Shown piece after piece: positions 34,530 to 43,630 of a DNA stretch of 64,000 nt (its first letter is position 1; each line of letters starts with the position of its first letter). Source of the DNA: Pectobacterium polonicum. Its GTDB lineage: Bacteria; Pseudomonadota; Gammaproteobacteria; Enterobacterales; Enterobacteriaceae. The stretch covers positions 1-64,000 of the forward strand of contig NZ_RJTN01000004.1 of the NCBI RefSeq assembly GCF_005497185.1, given 5' to 3'. The position numbers and the translations under genes were made by a program. The notes beneath the pieces were generated by a model. That model saw nothing but the letters and a program-made list of their open reading frames with translations. It did no database searches and had not been told where the DNA came from.

Positions 34530-35426
34530 ATGCCTACAGTACGTCGTTTCAAACAGGTCGACGTTTTCACCCAGCAGCCTTTCAAGGGCAATCCGCTTGC
34601 TGTGGTTATGGAGGCGAAGGGGTTAACCGATGCGCAAATGCAGGATATCGCGCGTTGGACAAACCTGTCAGAAACCACGTTTGTCCTGCCCGCTACCGAT
34701 CCCTTGGCGGATTATCATGTTCGTATTTTTACGCCAGAATCGGAGATGCCATTTGCCGGACACCCCACGCTAGGCACCGCACATGCCCTGCTGGAAGAAG
34801 GATTGCGCCCTAAATCGCCGGGTCAGTTGGTGCAGCAATGCGGCGTTGGCTTAGTTCCAATCAACATCGGTGATGACGGGAGTCTGGCTTTTCACTCGCC
34901 GCAGGCCACCATGGTTCCGTTTGGTGACGAGCACACACCGCTGCTGGAAAAAGCGCTTGGCATAACCGGTCTTGGTACTGCCCACATCGATAAGCGCTAT
35001 TCACCCACCGCGGTACACATGGGCATTCGCTGGCTTGTGATTCGGGTCGACAGCGCCGACACCTGCCTTAACATCATACCGGATGCAGAAGCGCTCTCAG
35101 CCGCGCAAAACCTCAGCCAAACTAACGGCATCGCCATCTATGGCCCGCACAATAATGCGACGCCAGCCGATTATGAAGTTCGCGCGCTCTACATTGAATG
35201 CGGCCATCTTAAAGAAGATCCGGTTACCGGCAGTGCCAACGCCTGCCTGGCTGCGCTGCTTCGCCAGCAGCATTCCACGAATAATGTTACCGCACCACTC
35301 AGCTATCTTGTTCGACAGGGTACAATGCTGCACTGCGATGGCCGCATTACCGTAACGTACCTGAACGATGAACCATGGATCGGCGGACACAGCGTCACAA
35401 TCGTTGACGGGACGTTGCAGTGTTAA
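34530..35426 (+). CDS. PhzF family isomerase/epimerase
   Basis: A 298-residue PhzF/DAP-epimerase-fold protein. It has the start [17 protein letters not shown], the catalytic-Glu region [10 protein letters not shown], the [13 protein letters not shown] motif and the C-terminal [15 protein letters not shown]. The family includes PhzF and uncharacterised YddE-like enzymes; sequence is not close enough to E. coli YddE to use that name. Substrate unknown. A CAGGAGAG site precedes the ATG. It is followed by a GNAT gene 14 bp later, likely co-transcribed. Confidence 0.88.
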   Translation: MPTVRRFKQVDVFTQQPFKGNPLAVVMEAKGLTDAQMQDIARWTNLSETTFVLPATDPLADYHVRIFTPESEMPFAGHPTLGTAHALLEEGLRPKSPGQLVQQCGVGLVPINIGDDGSLAFHSPQATMVPFGDEHTPLLEKALGITGLGTAHIDKRYSPTAVHMGIRWLVIRVDSADTCLNIIPDAEALSAAQNLSQTNGIAIYGPHNNATPADYEVRALYIECGHLKEDPVTGSANACLAALLRQQHSTNNVTAPLSYLVRQGTMLHCDGRITVTYLNDEPWIGGHSVTIVDGTLQC

Positions 35427-35440
35427 AAGGGAGAGGTTTT

Positions 35441-36001
35441 ATGGAAGCACCACTGGTAGATACGTTATTTACAGATAAATTGTATCAATTACGTCATCAG
35501 CCCCACCTACGCTTAACAATACAGGAAGAGAGCGATGCCGATGCGATCTTTACCCTAATCCAACAGGAAAAATCGCGTCTGCGGCGAACGTTGCCCTGGC
35601 CGGATTCCGTCAAAACCGTTGATGACACGCGTGAAACCATTCGCGGCAACAGAAAGGAATTCTTCGCCAAAACGGCCGCCGTGTATGTCATCCGCTGGGA
35701 CGACATGCTAGCGGGCATCGTCTCCTTCAATACGATTCAGGATAAGGAAGGCGTCATCGGGTATTGGATCGCAGAAGAATTCGAAGGTAAAGGCATCGTT
35801 TCTCAGGCCGTCAGTACACTGATAGAAGCCTATGCCGATGCAAGCCTCATTGAGCGTTGTGTCATCAAAGCGTCAACCGCCAATACACGCAGTAACGCCG
35901 TCGCCCAACGGCTTGGTTTCCGTTTTCATCACACGGAAAAGAATGCCGAGAAGATTAGTGAGCAGTGGTTCGATCATAATATTTATCACTATTCCGCCTG
36001 A
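35441..36001 (+). CDS. RimL-type GNAT N-acetyltransferase
   Basis: A 186-residue GNAT acetyltransferase of the RimL/YdaF type. It contains the LRLTIQEESDADAIFTLI start, the DMLAGIVSFNTI strand, the acetyl-CoA segment GYWIAEEFEGKGIVSQAV and the final SNAVAQRLGFRFHHTEKNAE in pieces. Members acetylate N-terminal amines of ribosomal proteins or small amines; the substrate here is unknown. AAGGGAGAGG precedes ATG 35441, which is chosen over an in-frame ATG at 35420 overlapping the upstream stop. Confidence 0.88.
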   Translation: MEAPLVDTLFTDKLYQLRHQPHLRLTIQEESDADAIFTLIQQEKSRLRRTLPWPDSVKTVDDTRETIRGNRKEFFAKTAAVYVIRWDDMLAGIVSFNTIQDKEGVIGYWIAEEFEGKGIVSQAVSTLIEAYADASLIERCVIKASTANTRSNAVAQRLGFRFHHTEKNAEKISEQWFDHNIYHYSA

Positions 36002-36107
36002 CACGACTTCGTATTGTATTCCCTCACCTGATTCGCTGCTCTATCGGGCGCGCATCAGGTTCTTTTCGCCCCACTGTGCATTCCATTTGCCAATTCGTTA
36101 TATTTTT

Positions 36108-36123
36108 GTGACTAACATCACAA
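36108..36123. promoter_or_regulatory. CRP-binding site 1 upstream of the 32-residue gene
   Basis: TGTGA-CTAACA-TCACA is an exact match to the CRP core TGTGA-N6-TCACA, flanked by T-rich and A-rich sequence. It is centred 93 bp upstream of the small gene's ATG. Confidence 0.85.
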
Positions 36124-36164
36124 AAATGTTGAAATCCAATTTCATCTCCGCTACCATTAAAAAC

Positions 36165-36180
36165 GTGATGAACATCACAC
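36165..36180. promoter_or_regulatory. CRP-binding site 2 near the start of the 32-residue gene
   Basis: CGTGA-TGAACA-TCACA has one mismatch to the CRP core and lies 57 bp downstream of site 1 and 29 bp before the ATG. A TACCAT -10-like hexamer (36153-36158) sits between the two sites, so site 1 could activate and site 2 could repress. Confidence 0.7.
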
Positions 36181-36208
36181 TTAATTAACCCGTTAGAGGA
36201 GTCTGAAA

Positions 36209-36307
36209 ATGACTATGTTTCGTAAAATCAGCAAATTCTTCAAAAGAATGGGAGATGTTTATGTCAGCTACTGTGAACGTATTGGGTCAATCATCAGCCC
36301 GTTCTGA
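36209..36307 (+). CDS. Small basic/hydrophobic protein of 32 residues, CRP-flanked
   Basis: A 32-codon gene with GAGGAG upstream at good spacing, two CRP-type sites before it and a strong terminator after it. The peptide begins MTMFRKISKFFKRMGDVY and ends in a hydrophobic IGSIISPF; the N-terminal half would form a basic amphipathic helix that could lie on the membrane. I do not recognise the family. It could be a stand-alone small protein or the coding part of a dual-function RNA. It does not appear to be a leader of treB, since a terminator separates them. Confidence 0.72.
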   Translation: MTMFRKISKFFKRMGDVYVSYCERIGSIISPF

Positions 36308-36327
36308 TTGTGATATAAACAATCTCT

Positions 36328-36360
36328 AAAGCCGCCTTCTATCAGGCGGCTTTTGTTTTT
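36328..36360 (+). terminator. Intrinsic terminator of the 32-residue gene
   Basis: AAAGCCGCCT (36328-36337), loop TCTATC, AGGCGGCTTT (36344-36353), continuing as TTTTGTTTTT: a canonical intrinsic terminator 20 bp past the stop codon. Confidence 0.95.
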
Positions 36361-36575
36361 CTTGCGCCCCTATTCCCGTTTATCTTCCTTTCTTTTTTGT
36401 CTACCCGCACAGCACAGATTTGTGTAGCACGCCGCATGCCTGAACATTCTCTTTTAAAAACAGCCCAATGCATTTCTCTCTCACGGCAAAATCACCATTA
36501 ACAGACTATGCTTTCCTGTAGCTGTACTTGCTTCGCGTCCCCGACGTCTGCGTTAAAAGATATAAGGACATGACT

Positions 36576-37994
36576 ATGAGTAAAGTTAAACAACAGGATA
36601 TTGACCGTCTGATCGAATTGGTCGGTGGGCGTGAAAACATCGCTGCCGTCACGCACTGTATCACTCGCCTCCGCTTCGTCTTGCACGATGCTTCCAAAGC
36701 ACATCCCAAAAACATTGAAGAAATGCGAATGGTGAAAGGCTGCTTCACGAATGCCGGGCAATTTCAGGTCGTGATCGGCACTGATGTAGACGAGTATTAT
36801 AAGGCGCTGCTCGCTACCACGGGCAAAGGTGAAATCAATAAGGAAGAAGCCAAAGTCGCCGCCCGCCAGAATATGAGCTGGTTTGAACGCAGTATTTCAC
36901 ATTTTGCCGAGATCTTTTTTCCACTGCTTCCCGCGCTCATCAGCGGGGGCTTGATCCTCGGCGCACGTAACGTTATCGGCGATATCCCGATGCGCGACGG
37001 GCAAACGCTGGTACAGCTCTACCCAACCTGGCAAACCGTTTATGATTTCCTCTGGTTATTGGGCGAAGCCATCTTCTTCTATCTTCCTGTCGCCGTCTGC
37101 TGGTCAACCGTACGTAAAATGGGTGGCACGCCCATCCTCGGCATTGTACTGGGTATCACGCTGGTGTCGCCGCAGTTGATGAACGCCTATCTCATCGGCC
37201 AACAAACACCAGAGGTGTGGAATTTTGGCTGGTTCACAATTGAGAAGATAGGTTATCAGGCACAGGTTATCCCTTCCGTATTAGCCGGGATGGCGTTGGC
37301 GCTGATCGAAACGCGGCTGAAAAAAATCGTACCGGATTACCTCTATCTGGTGGTCGTACCCGTAACGTCGCTTATTCTGGCCGTTTTCCTGGCACACACG
37401 CTGATTGGTCCGTTTGGTCGCATGATTGGCGATGGCGTCGCCTGGGCCGTTAAAGCAGTCATGACAGGCAGTTTTGCCCCCGTTGGTGCTGCGCTATTTG
37501 GGTTTCTGTATGCGCCGTTGGTCATCACAGGCGTGCATCAAACCACGCTGGCGATTGATATGCAGATGATTCAGAGTATGGGAGGCACGCCCGTCTGGCC
37601 GCTCATTGCGCTGTCCAATATTGCACAGGCTTCAGCCGTCATCGGGATAATTCTCGTCAGCCGGAAAGCCAATGAACGCGAGATTTCTGTCCCCGCCGCA
37701 ATCTCAGCCTTTCTTGGCGTGACCGAACCTGCCATGTACGGGATTAACCTGAAATACCGCTTTCCGATGCTATGTGCCATGATCGGCTCCGCTGCCGCCG
37801 CGCTTATTTGCGGCCTCTACGGCGTAACCGCAAATGGCATCGGCGTGGGAGGACTACCGGGCATTCTCTCCATCAAGCCACAGTTTTGGGGAATCTTTGC
37901 CCTCGCCATGCTGGTCGCTGCCGTGATTCCAATTGTGCTGACGTCGCTGGTCTATAAGCGCAAAATCCGCAATGACACGCTAGATCCCGTATAA
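36576..37994 (+). CDS. treB: Trehalose-specific PTS enzyme IIBC
   Basis: A 472-residue phosphotransferase permease that imports trehalose as trehalose 6-phosphate. The IIB domain (residues 1-85) has the phosphorylated Cys in AAVTHCITRLRF. The IIC domain has about ten helices with ISGGLILGARNVIGD and the conserved PLVITGVHQTTLAIDMQ region. It matches E. coli TreB end to end. ATG 36576 has AAGGA seven bases upstream; the ATG at 36570 is too close to it. No IIA domain is attached, so a separate IIA (Crr) is needed. treC follows after 65 bp. Confidence 0.96.
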   Translation: MSKVKQQDIDRLIELVGGRENIAAVTHCITRLRFVLHDASKAHPKNIEEMRMVKGCFTNAGQFQVVIGTDVDEYYKALLATTGKGEINKEEAKVAARQNMSWFERSISHFAEIFFPLLPALISGGLILGARNVIGDIPMRDGQTLVQLYPTWQTVYDFLWLLGEAIFFYLPVAVCWSTVRKMGGTPILGIVLGITLVSPQLMNAYLIGQQTPEVWNFGWFTIEKIGYQAQVIPSVLAGMALALIETRLKKIVPDYLYLVVVPVTSLILAVFLAHTLIGPFGRMIGDGVAWAVKAVMTGSFAPVGAALFGFLYAPLVITGVHQTTLAIDMQMIQSMGGTPVWPLIALSNIAQASAVIGIILVSRKANEREISVPAAISAFLGVTEPAMYGINLKYRFPMLCAMIGSAAAALICGLYGVTANGIGVGGLPGILSIKPQFWGIFALAMLVAAVIPIVLTSLVYKRKIRNDTLDPV

Positions 37995-38059
37995 CTGTCC
38001 CACTCTCTATTCAGCCACGTCTGTTGAGCCGTGGCTATATCGCTACAGGAGGATTTTTC

Positions 38060-39745
38060 ATGAGTACATCACTCCCCTGGTGGCAAAACGGCGTAATTTA
38101 TCAAATCTACCCGAAGAGCTTTCAGGACAGTACCGGCAATGGCATTGGCGATATCGCCGGCATCACTTCCCGACTCGATTACCTGCAACAATTGGGCGTC
38201 GATGCGATTTGGCTGACTCCGGTTTACCTCTCTCCTCAGGTTGATAACGGCTATGACGTCGCCGACTACTGCGCCATCGATCCAACCTACGGCACCATGG
38301 CCGATATGGAAACGTTGATCGCCGAAGCACATCGACGCCATATCCATATCGTTATGGATATGGTGTTCAATCATACTTCTACGCAACACCACTGGTTCCA
38401 GAATGCTCAGGATCGCCGTAGCCCCTATCGCCATTTTTATATCTGGCGTGATGGTAATGACGGCGCACTGCCCAATAACTGGCGTTCAAAATTTGGTGGC
38501 CCAGCCTGGCAGTGGCACGCGGAAAGCAAACAGTACTATCTGCACCTGTTCGCCACCGAACAGGCTGACCTGAATTGGGAGCATCCGCGTGTGCGGGATG
38601 AACTAAAACAGGTCTGTGAATTTTGGGCAGATAAAGGCGTGGATGGACTGCGACTGGATGTGATCAATCTGGTTTCCAAACAGCAGGATTTCCCATCAGA
38701 TGCACAGGGCGATGGACGCCGTTTCTATACCGATGGTCCACTTATTCATGGGTACTTACAGGAGTTCAGTCAGGATGTTTTTCAGCCTCGCGGCCTAATG
38801 ACCGTCGGCGAGATGTCATCGACCTCGTTAGATCACTGCCGCCGCTACGCGGCGCTGGACGGCAGCGAACTCTCCATGACGTTCAATTTTCATCATCTGA
38901 AAGTTGATTATCCGAATGGGGAAAAATGGGCGCTGGCGGAACCTGATTTTATTCAGCTCAAGCAAATTTTTAATCACTGGCAACAGGGTATGCACAACCA
39001 CGCCTGGAACGCCTTGTTCTGGTGTAATCACGACCAGCCGCGTATTGTGTCGCGTTTTGGTGATGAAGGTGAATTCCGTGTGCAATCCGCCAAGATGCTG
39101 GCGATGCTGCTTCACGGTATGCAAGGCACGCCCTATATCTATCAGGGTGAAGAACTGGGCATGACGAATCCTGGCTATACGCAAATTGAACAATATCGTG
39201 ATATTGAAAGCCTGAATCAATTTGCCGAACAGCGCGATCGCGGCCAGGTAGATGACCACATATTAGCGATCCTCGCCAGCAAATCGCGCGATAACGGTCG
39301 TACGCCAATGCAATGGAATGGCAGCAAACATGCTGGATTCACGACCGGTACGCCGTGGATAACTCCATGCCAAAATTTCACCCACATCAACGCAGAGCAA
39401 GCGCTAGCAGATAAAGCGTCCGTCTTCTATACCTACCAGCAGCTTATCGCTATGCGTAAAGCCCTGCCGCTGCTGACGCACGGAGACTACCGGGATTTGC
39501 TACCTGACCATCTCACTGTCTGGTGCTATCAACGTATCTGGGAAGGACAGCGACTTCTGGTTTTGGCAAACCTCAGTAAACAACCCCAGCGCTGGCAGCC
39601 ACCAACGGATACCCATGAACACCGCTGGCGGCTGTTATTCAGTAATTATTCTGATGCACAGCCCCAACCCGCCATTCTGGTACTACGCCCATTTGAGGCC
39701 ATATATTGGGTACAAGGAATGCAGGAAAAAGAGGGAAAGGTTTAG
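38060..39745 (+). CDS. treC: Trehalose-6-phosphate hydrolase
   Basis: A 561-residue cytoplasmic GH13 enzyme splitting trehalose 6-phosphate into glucose and glucose 6-phosphate. Conserved regions are DMVFNHTS, GLRLDVINLV (nucleophile Asp), TVGEMSS (acid/base Glu) and FWCNHDQPR (third Asp). AGGAGGA lies seven bases before ATG 38060, so the longer frame from 38024 is discarded. It works on the product of TreB and forms an operon with it. The regulator treR, adjacent in E. coli, is absent here. Confidence 0.96.
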   Translation: MSTSLPWWQNGVIYQIYPKSFQDSTGNGIGDIAGITSRLDYLQQLGVDAIWLTPVYLSPQVDNGYDVADYCAIDPTYGTMADMETLIAEAHRRHIHIVMDMVFNHTSTQHHWFQNAQDRRSPYRHFYIWRDGNDGALPNNWRSKFGGPAWQWHAESKQYYLHLFATEQADLNWEHPRVRDELKQVCEFWADKGVDGLRLDVINLVSKQQDFPSDAQGDGRRFYTDGPLIHGYLQEFSQDVFQPRGLMTVGEMSSTSLDHCRRYAALDGSELSMTFNFHHLKVDYPNGEKWALAEPDFIQLKQIFNHWQQGMHNHAWNALFWCNHDQPRIVSRFGDEGEFRVQSAKMLAMLLHGMQGTPYIYQGEELGMTNPGYTQIEQYRDIESLNQFAEQRDRGQVDDHILAILASKSRDNGRTPMQWNGSKHAGFTTGTPWITPCQNFTHINAEQALADKASVFYTYQQLIAMRKALPLLTHGDYRDLLPDHLTVWCYQRIWEGQRLLVLANLSKQPQRWQPPTDTHEHRWRLLFSNYSDAQPQPAILVLRPFEAIYWVQGMQEKEGKV

Positions 39746-39768
39746 AAAGTATCAAATATCAGGTGAGA

Positions 39769-39790
39769 TGTAGCGGGTCATCCCGCTACA
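39769..39790 (+). terminator. Hairpin after treC
   Basis: TGTAGCGGG (39769-39777), loop TCAT, CCCGCTACA (39782-39790): perfect 9-bp stem 23 bp after treC. It is followed by only two T residues, so it may stabilise the 3' end rather than terminate alone. Confidence 0.5.
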
Positions 39791-39922
39791 TTGCCAATGA
39801 TCTAACATGAGCCATTCGGCTGTTTACACTGATATTGCTCGTCATGTTGTATGGGATGACAGAGCGATGTTCTCAGAGAGAGATTTCATTCTCAGAAACA
39901 TTCCAACTCAGTGCGGAAAAAA

Positions 39923-40234
39923 TTAGCGCTTAGCCAGCAGCAATCCCAATACCAGACCGACGGTGGCACCAATGCCAATACCGTGCCACGGTTTGTCATG
40001 CACATAAACATCGGCTTTGTCGGCCACCTGCTTTGCACGTGCATAATAGCTGTCAGTCACACCGATACGGGCTTTAACTTCCAATAGTGCTTTTTCCGCC
40101 CCCTTCTTCAAATCAAGATAGGCTTGGTCTGCCTGATCGCCCGTATAACGCAGCACCTCATCTAACGTCTCGGACAGAAGTTTTAAATCATCATCGACAC
40201 GAATTTCTTCAGGCTGTTTTTTTATCGCTGCCAT
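39923..40234 (-). CDS. elaB: ElaB/YqjD/DUF883 family membrane-anchored protein
   Basis: A 103-residue protein with a long amphipathic helical region (residues 10-75) and a single C-terminal transmembrane helix with glycine spacing (HGIGIGATVGLVLGLLLAKR). This is the layout of ElaB/YqjD, which bind ribosomes at the inner membrane in stationary phase. AAGGAAG precedes the ATG. It lies downstream of the nuo operon end, in the same direction, but beyond the nuo terminators. Confidence 0.9.
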   Translation of the reverse strand: MAAIKKQPEEIRVDDDLKLLSETLDEVLRYTGDQADQAYLDLKKGAEKALLEVKARIGVTDSYYARAKQVADKADVYVHDKPWHGIGIGATVGLVLGLLLAKR

Positions 40235-40396
40235 AAAGTGCTTCCTTCTGTTATGAAAAGTCAGTAGTTATAAATCGTTGTCTTTTTAACTATAGACAAT
40301 TTTTCCTGCCTTCTACGGCTTTAGCAGACCAGATCATTCCTAAAACGTACTTTGCTTACTATCACCACCTCCCGAAGTGGCGATAATTTTGCTGAC

Positions 40397-40467
40397 AAAA
40401 AAACGCAGGGAGCGTTTTTCAACGTCGCTTGCGACGGCCCGAAGGGTGGCGAGCAGGAAGCTCGCCA
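40397..40467. terminator. Cluster of three hairpins between elaB and nuoN
   Basis: AAAAACGC (40399-40406) with GCGTTTTT (40412-40419) is a bidirectional terminator-like hairpin. CGTCGC/GCGACG follows at about 40422-40435, and GGCGAGC/GCTCGCC at about 40447-40465. Together with the nuo terminator they fill the gap between nuoN and elaB. Confidence 0.6.
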
Positions 40468-40468
40468 T

Positions 40469-40500
40469 AAAAAAACGCCGTTGACTCTCATCAACGGCGC
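40469..40500 (-). terminator. Intrinsic terminator of the nuo operon
   Basis: On the minus strand CGCCGTTGA, loop TGAGAG, TCAACGGCG, then seven T residues (40475-40469): a canonical intrinsic terminator 31 bp after the nuoN stop. Confidence 0.95.
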
Positions 40501-40530
40501 TTCATTATTCAACCTGACATTCGTCAGTGG

Positions 40531-41988
40531 TTACATCATTGGCTGCGCCAACTGCACCAGAGAGATAAGCGGTTGCGGGTACAAACCAAGGAACAGCACC
40601 GCGATGGAGGAGATCAATACGACCACACCGCCAGCCGTTAAGGCCCAGTTATTTGGTGTATCACGCTGTAGCTGTTGAGGCGCATTCAGGAACAAGCTGA
40701 CCATCACACGCAAGTAGTAGTACAAACCAATAGCACTACCCAGCACGACGGCACCGGTCAACCACCACAGCTCAGCATTCACGCCGACGGCCAGCACGTA
40801 GAATTTACCGAAGAAGCCCAGCGTCATCGGGATACCCGCCAGCGACAGCATCATCACGGTCATCACCGCAGACAGAATCGGTTTATGCCAGAACAAACCA
40901 CGGTAAGAGAACAGCGAATCAGCATCTGGCCCGCGGTACGGGCTGGACATCAGGCTAACCACACCGAACGCGCCCAGGCTGCTGAACAGGTAACCCACCA
41001 GATAAACACCAACGGTTTCCAGCGCCAACTGATGGCTCTGAACCGCAATCAGGGCAACCAGCAAATAGCCCAGATGCGCGATGGAAGAGTAGCCGAGCAG
41101 GCGCTTGATGTTGGTTTGCGACACGGCCATCACGTTACCGAACAGGATCGACGCGAACGCAATGACGCCCAGCACGATTCTGACGGATTCGCTGTCAGCC
41201 ACCGGTGCGTACAGGAACAAACGCATTACCGCACCGAAAACCGCAATTTTACCGGCTGTCGCCAGAAACGTAGACACGGGCGCAGGTGCACCCTGATACA
41301 CATCTGGCGTCCACAGCTGGAACGGAACCAGAGACAGCTTGAAGCCCAGACCAACAATCATCATCCCCAGACCTGCCAGCAACAGCGGTTCATGGATTTG
41401 GTGATCGCTCAGGCTTTTACCGAGGCTGGCAAAGCTCATATCGCCCGATTCGGCATAAATCAGCGCCATACCAAACAGCAGGAAGGAAGACGCCGCCGCC
41501 GACAGCAGCATGTATTTAATACTGGCTTCCAGCGAACGTTTCAGGCGGAAGGCATAGCCGACCAGACCAAACAGCGGAAGAGAAAGCAGTTCAATTCCGA
41601 TGAACAACGAAGCCAGATGATTGGCGCTCGACAGCAGAATTCCACCTAAGGCAGCAATCAGCACCAGCAGGTAGAACTCGTCACGGTTGTCTGGGTAGCC
41701 TTGCAGCCACGGATAGGCAAACGTGCTGGTTGCCAGACTGGCAAGCAGAACCAGCCCGGTATAAAACATCGAGAAGCCATCAACACGCAGCAGCGGCGTC
41801 ACGTCCGTTGGGCCAACCTGACCGACAAAGTACAGTGACAGCAACGCAATATTCAGGCCGATAACCGTCATGGTTGCGTTGACAAAATGGTTGCGTCGCC
41901 ACGCAATGCACAGCATCACAACCACTACCGTCAATCCGACGATCAACAGCGGCGATAGCGCAATTAGTTGTTGAAGAGTTATTGTCAT
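40531..41988 (-). CDS. nuoN: NADH-quinone oxidoreductase subunit N
   Basis: A 485-residue antiporter-like membrane subunit of complex I, the same length as E. coli NuoN, with about fourteen helices. The Proton_antipo_M core shows [17 protein letters not shown] and the Lys-bearing [23 protein letters not shown] segment (split across helices). It is one of three proton channels. It is the last gene of the operon, 6 bp after nuoM. Confidence 0.97.
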   Translation of the reverse strand: MTITLQQLIALSPLLIVGLTVVVVMLCIAWRRNHFVNATMTVIGLNIALLSLYFVGQVGPTDVTPLLRVDGFSMFYTGLVLLASLATSTFAYPWLQGYPDNRDEFYLLVLIAALGGILLSSANHLASLFIGIELLSLPLFGLVGYAFRLKRSLEASIKYMLLSAAASSFLLFGMALIYAESGDMSFASLGKSLSDHQIHEPLLLAGLGMMIVGLGFKLSLVPFQLWTPDVYQGAPAPVSTFLATAGKIAVFGAVMRLFLYAPVADSESVRIVLGVIAFASILFGNVMAVSQTNIKRLLGYSSIAHLGYLLVALIAVQSHQLALETVGVYLVGYLFSSLGAFGVVSLMSSPYRGPDADSLFSYRGLFWHKPILSAVMTVMMLSLAGIPMTLGFFGKFYVLAVGVNAELWWLTGAVVLGSAIGLYYYLRVMVSLFLNAPQQLQRDTPNNWALTAGGVVVLISSIAVLFLGLYPQPLISLVQLAQPMM

Positions 41989-41994
41989 GGCGAA

Positions 41995-43530
41995 TTACGG
42001 CCTTGTTGTTGAAATAATTGAATCTGGAGCAGACGACATAAACCACTGCTGGATATTTGACATCGCGGCACTGGAGGTATCCAGAATCGGTTGCGGGTAA
42101 ACCCCTAACAACACCAGTAATACCACCAACAGCAGCACGATAGACAATTCGCGGATCGACATACCCTTCAATGGCTCATCAGATTTAGGCGTACCGTAAT
42201 AAGCACGCTGGATCATGATCAGCGAGTAGACCGACGCAAATACCAGACCGAAGGTTGAGATCACCGTAATGACTGGCACAACCTGATAGCTGCCGAACAG
42301 AATCATGAATTCGCCAACAAAGTTGCCCGTTCCCGGCATCCCCAGTGTCGCCACAGCAAAGAACAGAGACAGCGCAGGCAGGAACTTCAGACGCGACCAC
42401 AGACCGCCCATTTCACGCATGTCGCGGGTATGCAGGCGCTCGTACAGTTGACCACACAGAATAAACAGACCCGCAGCAGACAAGCCGTGCGCAATCATTT
42501 GAATCACCGCACCCTGATAAGCCAGTTGATTACCAGAATAGATGGCAATCATCACGAAGCCCATGTGCGACACCGAGGTATAAGCGATCAGACGCTTGAT
42601 ATCCGTCTGTTTGAACGCCAGCCACGCGCCGTAGAAAATACCAACCACACCCAGCCACATAGCAATCGGTGCAAAGGCATGAGAGGCATTCGGGAACAGC
42701 GGTAGGCTAAAACGCAGCAGACCATAGGCTGCGGTTTTCAACAAAATACCAGCGAGGTCAACAGAACCTGCGGTAGGAGCCTGACTATGCGCATCCGGCA
42801 ACCAGCCGTGCAACGGCACGACAGGCATTTTTACGGCAAACGCGATGAAGAAACCCAGCATCAGCAGATATTCGACGCCATATGACATTGGTGTCTTCAG
42901 CAGGTCTTCGTAGTCGAATGTCCAAACTCCAGTGGCATTGTGATGCACAAAGACCAACGCCAGAATCGCAATCAACATGATCAGACCGCTTGCCTGGGTA
43001 TAAATGAAGAACTTGGTCGCCGCCGTAATTCTGGTTTTACCGTCAGAGCCTTTATGCCCCCACAGTGCAATCAGGAAATACATCGGTACCAGCATCATTT
43101 CCCAGAAGAAGAAGAATAGGAACAGGTCAATGGCAAGGAACACACCAATAACGCCGCCCAGAATCCACAGCAGATTCAGGTGGAAAAAGCCCTGATAGCG
43201 CTGAATTTCATTCCAGGAACAGAGAATTGCCAACACACCCAGCAGCCCCGTCAGCACGACCATCAGCAGTGACAAGCCGTCCAGCGCGAGGTGAATACCA
43301 ATGCCAAAGCGCGGTATCCACGGCACAAAGTATTCAACCTGCCAGTCTGGCGCACCTTTCGGCGCTACGAGTGAATAACCGCCTTGCAACCACAGTTGTA
43401 AAGACAGTGCGAGTGTCAGCCCCATTGCAATCAACGCTATCCAGCGCGGTACTTTCGTACCAAAACGCTCTAACTGCCAACACAGCAGACCGCCGATAAA
43501 GGGGAGAAGAATTAGCCAAGGTAGTAGCAT
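41995..43530 (-). CDS. nuoM: NADH-quinone oxidoreductase subunit M
   Basis: A 511-residue antiporter-like membrane subunit (E. coli 509). The WEMMLVPMYFLIALWG segment carries the essential Glu, PLHGWLPDAHSQAPTAGSV contains conserved loop residues, and KRLIAYTSVSHMGFVM follows. It forms one proton path of complex I. It is separated from nuoL by a 100-bp spacer containing a hairpin. Confidence 0.97.
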   Translation of the reverse strand: MLLPWLILLPFIGGLLCWQLERFGTKVPRWIALIAMGLTLALSLQLWLQGGYSLVAPKGAPDWQVEYFVPWIPRFGIGIHLALDGLSLLMVVLTGLLGVLAILCSWNEIQRYQGFFHLNLLWILGGVIGVFLAIDLFLFFFFWEMMLVPMYFLIALWGHKGSDGKTRITAATKFFIYTQASGLIMLIAILALVFVHHNATGVWTFDYEDLLKTPMSYGVEYLLMLGFFIAFAVKMPVVPLHGWLPDAHSQAPTAGSVDLAGILLKTAAYGLLRFSLPLFPNASHAFAPIAMWLGVVGIFYGAWLAFKQTDIKRLIAYTSVSHMGFVMIAIYSGNQLAYQGAVIQMIAHGLSAAGLFILCGQLYERLHTRDMREMGGLWSRLKFLPALSLFFAVATLGMPGTGNFVGEFMILFGSYQVVPVITVISTFGLVFASVYSLIMIQRAYYGTPKSDEPLKGMSIRELSIVLLLVVLLVLLGVYPQPILDTSSAAMSNIQQWFMSSAPDSIISTTRP

Positions 43531-43574
43531 GGCGTTTTGTGTCCCTAAATTAAAGAAATCTGAAAACTTGCCGT

Positions 43575-43606
43575 GGCAGGCATTCCTTTATACGGAATGC
43601 CCTGCC
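43575..43606 (-). other. Stem-loop in the nuoL-nuoM spacer
   Basis: GGCAG-G-CATTCC pairs with GGAATG-CC-CTGCC around the loop TTTATAC. No T-run follows. It may be an RNA-processing or stabilising element inside the nuo message. Confidence 0.6.
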
Positions 43607-43630
43607 TTTCATACGTTACCGGATACTGCC

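Noticed and set aside
40675-41649. 324-codon open frame opposite nuoN
   Set aside because: Antisense to nuoN; Gln/His/Arg-rich composition typical of a shadow frame.
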